Shown: piece after piece, positions 62,292 through 64,000 of the stretch
Layout: every line of letters begins with the position of its first letter
Numbering within the stretch: position 1 is the stretch's first letter
NCBI RefSeq assembly: GCF_046298265.1
Contig: NZ_JBKAHK010000002.1
Location: forward strand, 62,001-126,000
Source: Gillisia xinjiangensis
GTDB lineage: Bacteria; Bacteroidota; Bacteroidia; Flavobacteriales; Flavobacteriaceae
DNA length: 64,000 bases
Direction of reading: 5' to 3'
Notes under the pieces: generated by a model
Seen by the model: only the letters and a program-made list of their open reading frames with translations
The model's database searches: none
Told to the model about the DNA's origin: nothing
Position numbers and translations under genes: made by a program

Positions 62292-63695
62292 TTGAATACA
62301 AAATACACCGACCTAATACATCAAACCTATTATTTCCCTCAGGAAGAGTTTAAATTGGAGGACAATGAGCTTCAGTTTCACGATATAGATTTGATGGCAT
62401 TAGTAGAAAAATATGGTGCTCCATTAAAATTTACTTACCTGCCAAAAATTTCAGAAAACATTCACAGGGCCAAAACCTGGTTCAATAATGCTATAAAAAA
62501 GCATAATTATGAGGGCAACTATAATTACTGTTACTGTACAAAAAGCTCCCATTTTGAACACGTCCTGAATGAAGCACTTAAAAATGATATTCACATTGAA
62601 ACCTCTTCAGCTTTTGATGTCAATATTGTAGAAAAATTAAAACGTAAAGGAAAAATCACCGATGAAACCTACGTTATTTGCAATGGTTTTAAACGCGACC
62701 AATATATTACCAATATCGCAAATTTGATTAATAATGGTCATAAAAACTGCATTCCTATAATCGATAATTATGAAGAGATCGACCTTCTTTCCGAAGAGAT
62801 AAAAGCTCCTTATAAAATTGGGATCAGGATCGCTTCTGAAGAAGAGCCTAAATTTGAATTTTACACTTCCAGACTAGGCATAGGATACAAGAATATTGTG
62901 CCGTTTTTTAACAGAAAGGTGAAGGGAAACCCGGATGTTGAATTGAAAATGCTGCATTTCTTTATCAATACCGGAATTCGGGATACTTCCTATTACTGGA
63001 ATGAGTTAAATAAATGCTTACAGGTTTATATCAATCTTAAAAAAGTATGTCCTACCCTGGACAGCCTTAATATTGGCGGTGGATTTCCTATAAAAAACTC
63101 CCTGCATTTTGAGTATGATTATGAGTATATGGTAGATGAAATCATCAACCAGATAAAACTCACCTGTGAAGATGCTGGAGTTGATACGCCACATATTTTT
63201 ACGGAGTTCGGTTCTTTTACCGTTGGGGAAAGCGGAGGTGCCATTTATGAGATCCTTTACCAAAAACAACAGAATGACCGCGAAAAGTGGAATATGATAA
63301 ATTCCTCATTTATCACCACCCTACCAGATACCTGGGCAATTAGTAAAAAGTTTGTGATGCTGGCCATCAATAGATGGAATGATGAATATGAACGGGTTTT
63401 ACTTGGAGGGCTTACCTGTGATAGTGACGATTATTATAATTCTGAACAAAATACCAACGCAATCTACCTTCCGAAGTATAAAAAAGATAAGCCTTTATAT
63501 ATAGGATTTTTTAATACCGGGGCTTACCAGGAAACCATTGGTGGCTTTGGCGGATTGCAGCATTGCCTTATTCCACAACCTAAACAAATACTTATAAATA
63601 AGGACGAAAACGGGAATATTACTACCAGTCTTTTTAGTGAACAACAAACCTCTGAAGACTTGTTAAAGATATTAGGTTATAGTTCAAATAATTAG
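62292..63695 (+). CDS. speA: Arginine decarboxylase, biosynthetic type
   Basis: A 467-residue PLP-dependent decarboxylase. The barrel contains FTYLPKISENIHRAKTWF and YNYCYCTKSSHFEHVLNEAL with the PLP-binding Lys (the Lys of TKSS), and the second domain has GGLTCDSDDYY and GFGGLQHCLIP. It starts at TTG; no ATG is near, and the N-terminus from it is normal. It makes agmatine; the agmatinase gene follows 60 bases later, giving putrescine. Confidence 0.9.
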   Translation: MNTKYTDLIHQTYYFPQEEFKLEDNELQFHDIDLMALVEKYGAPLKFTYLPKISENIHRAKTWFNNAIKKHNYEGNYNYCYCTKSSHFEHVLNEALKNDIHIETSSAFDVNIVEKLKRKGKITDETYVICNGFKRDQYITNIANLINNGHKNCIPIIDNYEEIDLLSEEIKAPYKIGIRIASEEEPKFEFYTSRLGIGYKNIVPFFNRKVKGNPDVELKMLHFFINTGIRDTSYYWNELNKCLQVYINLKKVCPTLDSLNIGGGFPIKNSLHFEYDYEYMVDEIINQIKLTCEDAGVDTPHIFTEFGSFTVGESGGAIYEILYQKQQNDREKWNMINSSFITTLPDTWAISKKFVMLAINRWNDEYERVLLGGLTCDSDDYYNSEQNTNAIYLPKYKKDKPLYIGFFNTGAYQETIGGFGGLQHCLIPQPKQILINKDENGNITTSLFSEQQTSEDLLKILGYSSNN

Positions 63696-63755
63696 GTCAA
63701 AAAAAAATTATAACTTTAGGCATATTTTTTAAACCAAAAATTTCAAACTTAAGTA

Positions 63756-64000
63756 ATGAACAAAAAGAATTACGCCGGGATACCAGATAAGTATGCGCGC
63801 ATAGACGAAGCACAAGTGGTATTAATCCCTGTTCCTTATGACGGAACAAGCTCCTGGCAAAAAGGCGCAGATAAAGGCCCTGAAGCCTTCCTGGAAGCTT
63901 CAGCAAACATGGAGCTTTTTGATATTGAAACCCGCACCGAGGTTTACAGAAAAGGAATTTACCTGGCTCCTCCTGTTACCGAGAACTCTTCTCCGGAAAA
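63756..64000 (+). CDS. speB: Agmatinase, 3' truncated at window edge
   Basis: The first 81 residues of an agmatinase/arginase-family protein: ATG at 63756, then YAGIPDKYARIDEAQVVLIPVPYDGTSSWQKGADKGPEAFLEAS, the substrate-binding start of the family. Converts agmatine to putrescine and urea. The metal-binding part lies beyond the window. Paired with the arginine decarboxylase gene upstream. Confidence 0.88.
   Translation, partial: MNKKNYAGIPDKYARIDEAQVVLIPVPYDGTSSWQKGADKGPEAFLEASANMELFDIETRTEVYRKGIYLAPPVTENSSPE

Overview
The window looks like a chromosomal segment from a marine or soil Flavobacteriaceae member (Bacteroidota), perhaps near Gramella/Salegentibacter/Zunongwangia. This is inferred from several signs. 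The DNA is AT-rich, and promoters match the Bacteroidota -7 consensus TAnnTTTG (for example before both tRNAs, mvaD, rluB and the glycerophosphodiesterase gene). Shine-Dalgarno sequences are weak and TTG starts are common. Signal peptides often end in AQ. Lineage-typical families are present: the GYDIA GHMP kinase, a Bacteroidota-type ComEC, PpiD and LptC lipoprotein, and a class II HMG-CoA reductase. No species call is possible from the sequence alone.

Layout. 1-8.3 kb: 3' part of comEC, a secreted thioredoxin-like protein, a POT peptide transporter beside a dipeptidyl-peptidase IV, then HMG-CoA reductase with the GYDIA kinase. 8.6-16.3 kb: a long minus-strand envelope run, coaX > outer-membrane protein > TPR protein > lptC > small membrane protein > CBS/CNNM protein > ppiD, closed by a strong bidirectional terminator. 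16.4-20.6 kb: tRNA-Phe followed by a GIY-YIG gene inside a duplicated tRNA 3' end, then a CHASE/PAS histidine kinase with its response regulator, and an AraC regulator.

20.6-21.65 kb is gene-poor with decayed small ORFs. 21.65-26.1 kb is an arsenosugar biosynthesis operon: AhpD-like protein, radical-SAM ArsS, rhodanese, TIGR04282-type transferase, purine nucleoside phosphorylase and ArsM. It is followed by DUF547, an FAD oxidoreductase overlapping a membrane 4Fe-4S protein, and two glycosyltransferases (to 32.9 kb). This is the best candidate for an interesting system: the phosphorylase sits where a step releasing adenine from the arsenic nucleoside would be expected.

33-49.3 kb is a mixed region: membrane hydrolase, DUF885 and M20 peptidases, PhnA-like protein, tRNA-Leu, an OmpW-like barrel, an FMN reductase, a TetR-haloacid dehalogenase-CMD cluster, two LVIVD-type lipoproteins, a HipA-like kinase/DUF3037 pair, TerC, and a DUF1989/heme N-hydroxylase-like pair. 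49.5-53.2 kb carries DNA repair genes: LigD polymerase and phosphoesterase domains as separate genes without a ligase domain, and a frameshifted Fpg/Nei glycosylase, plus DUF421 and PaiB.

53.4-64 kb: glycerophosphodiesterase, a heptanucleotide tandem array, HI0933 flavoprotein, TspO, three isoprenoid genes (mevalonate diphosphate decarboxylase, mevalonate kinase, UbiA prenyltransferase), RimK-like ligase, rRNA pseudouridine synthase, arginine decarboxylase and the start of agmatinase (putrescine synthesis). A family of palindrome-bearing intergenic repeats is scattered through the window; one copy appears to have removed the start of a Tat signal peptide on the haloacid dehalogenase gene.
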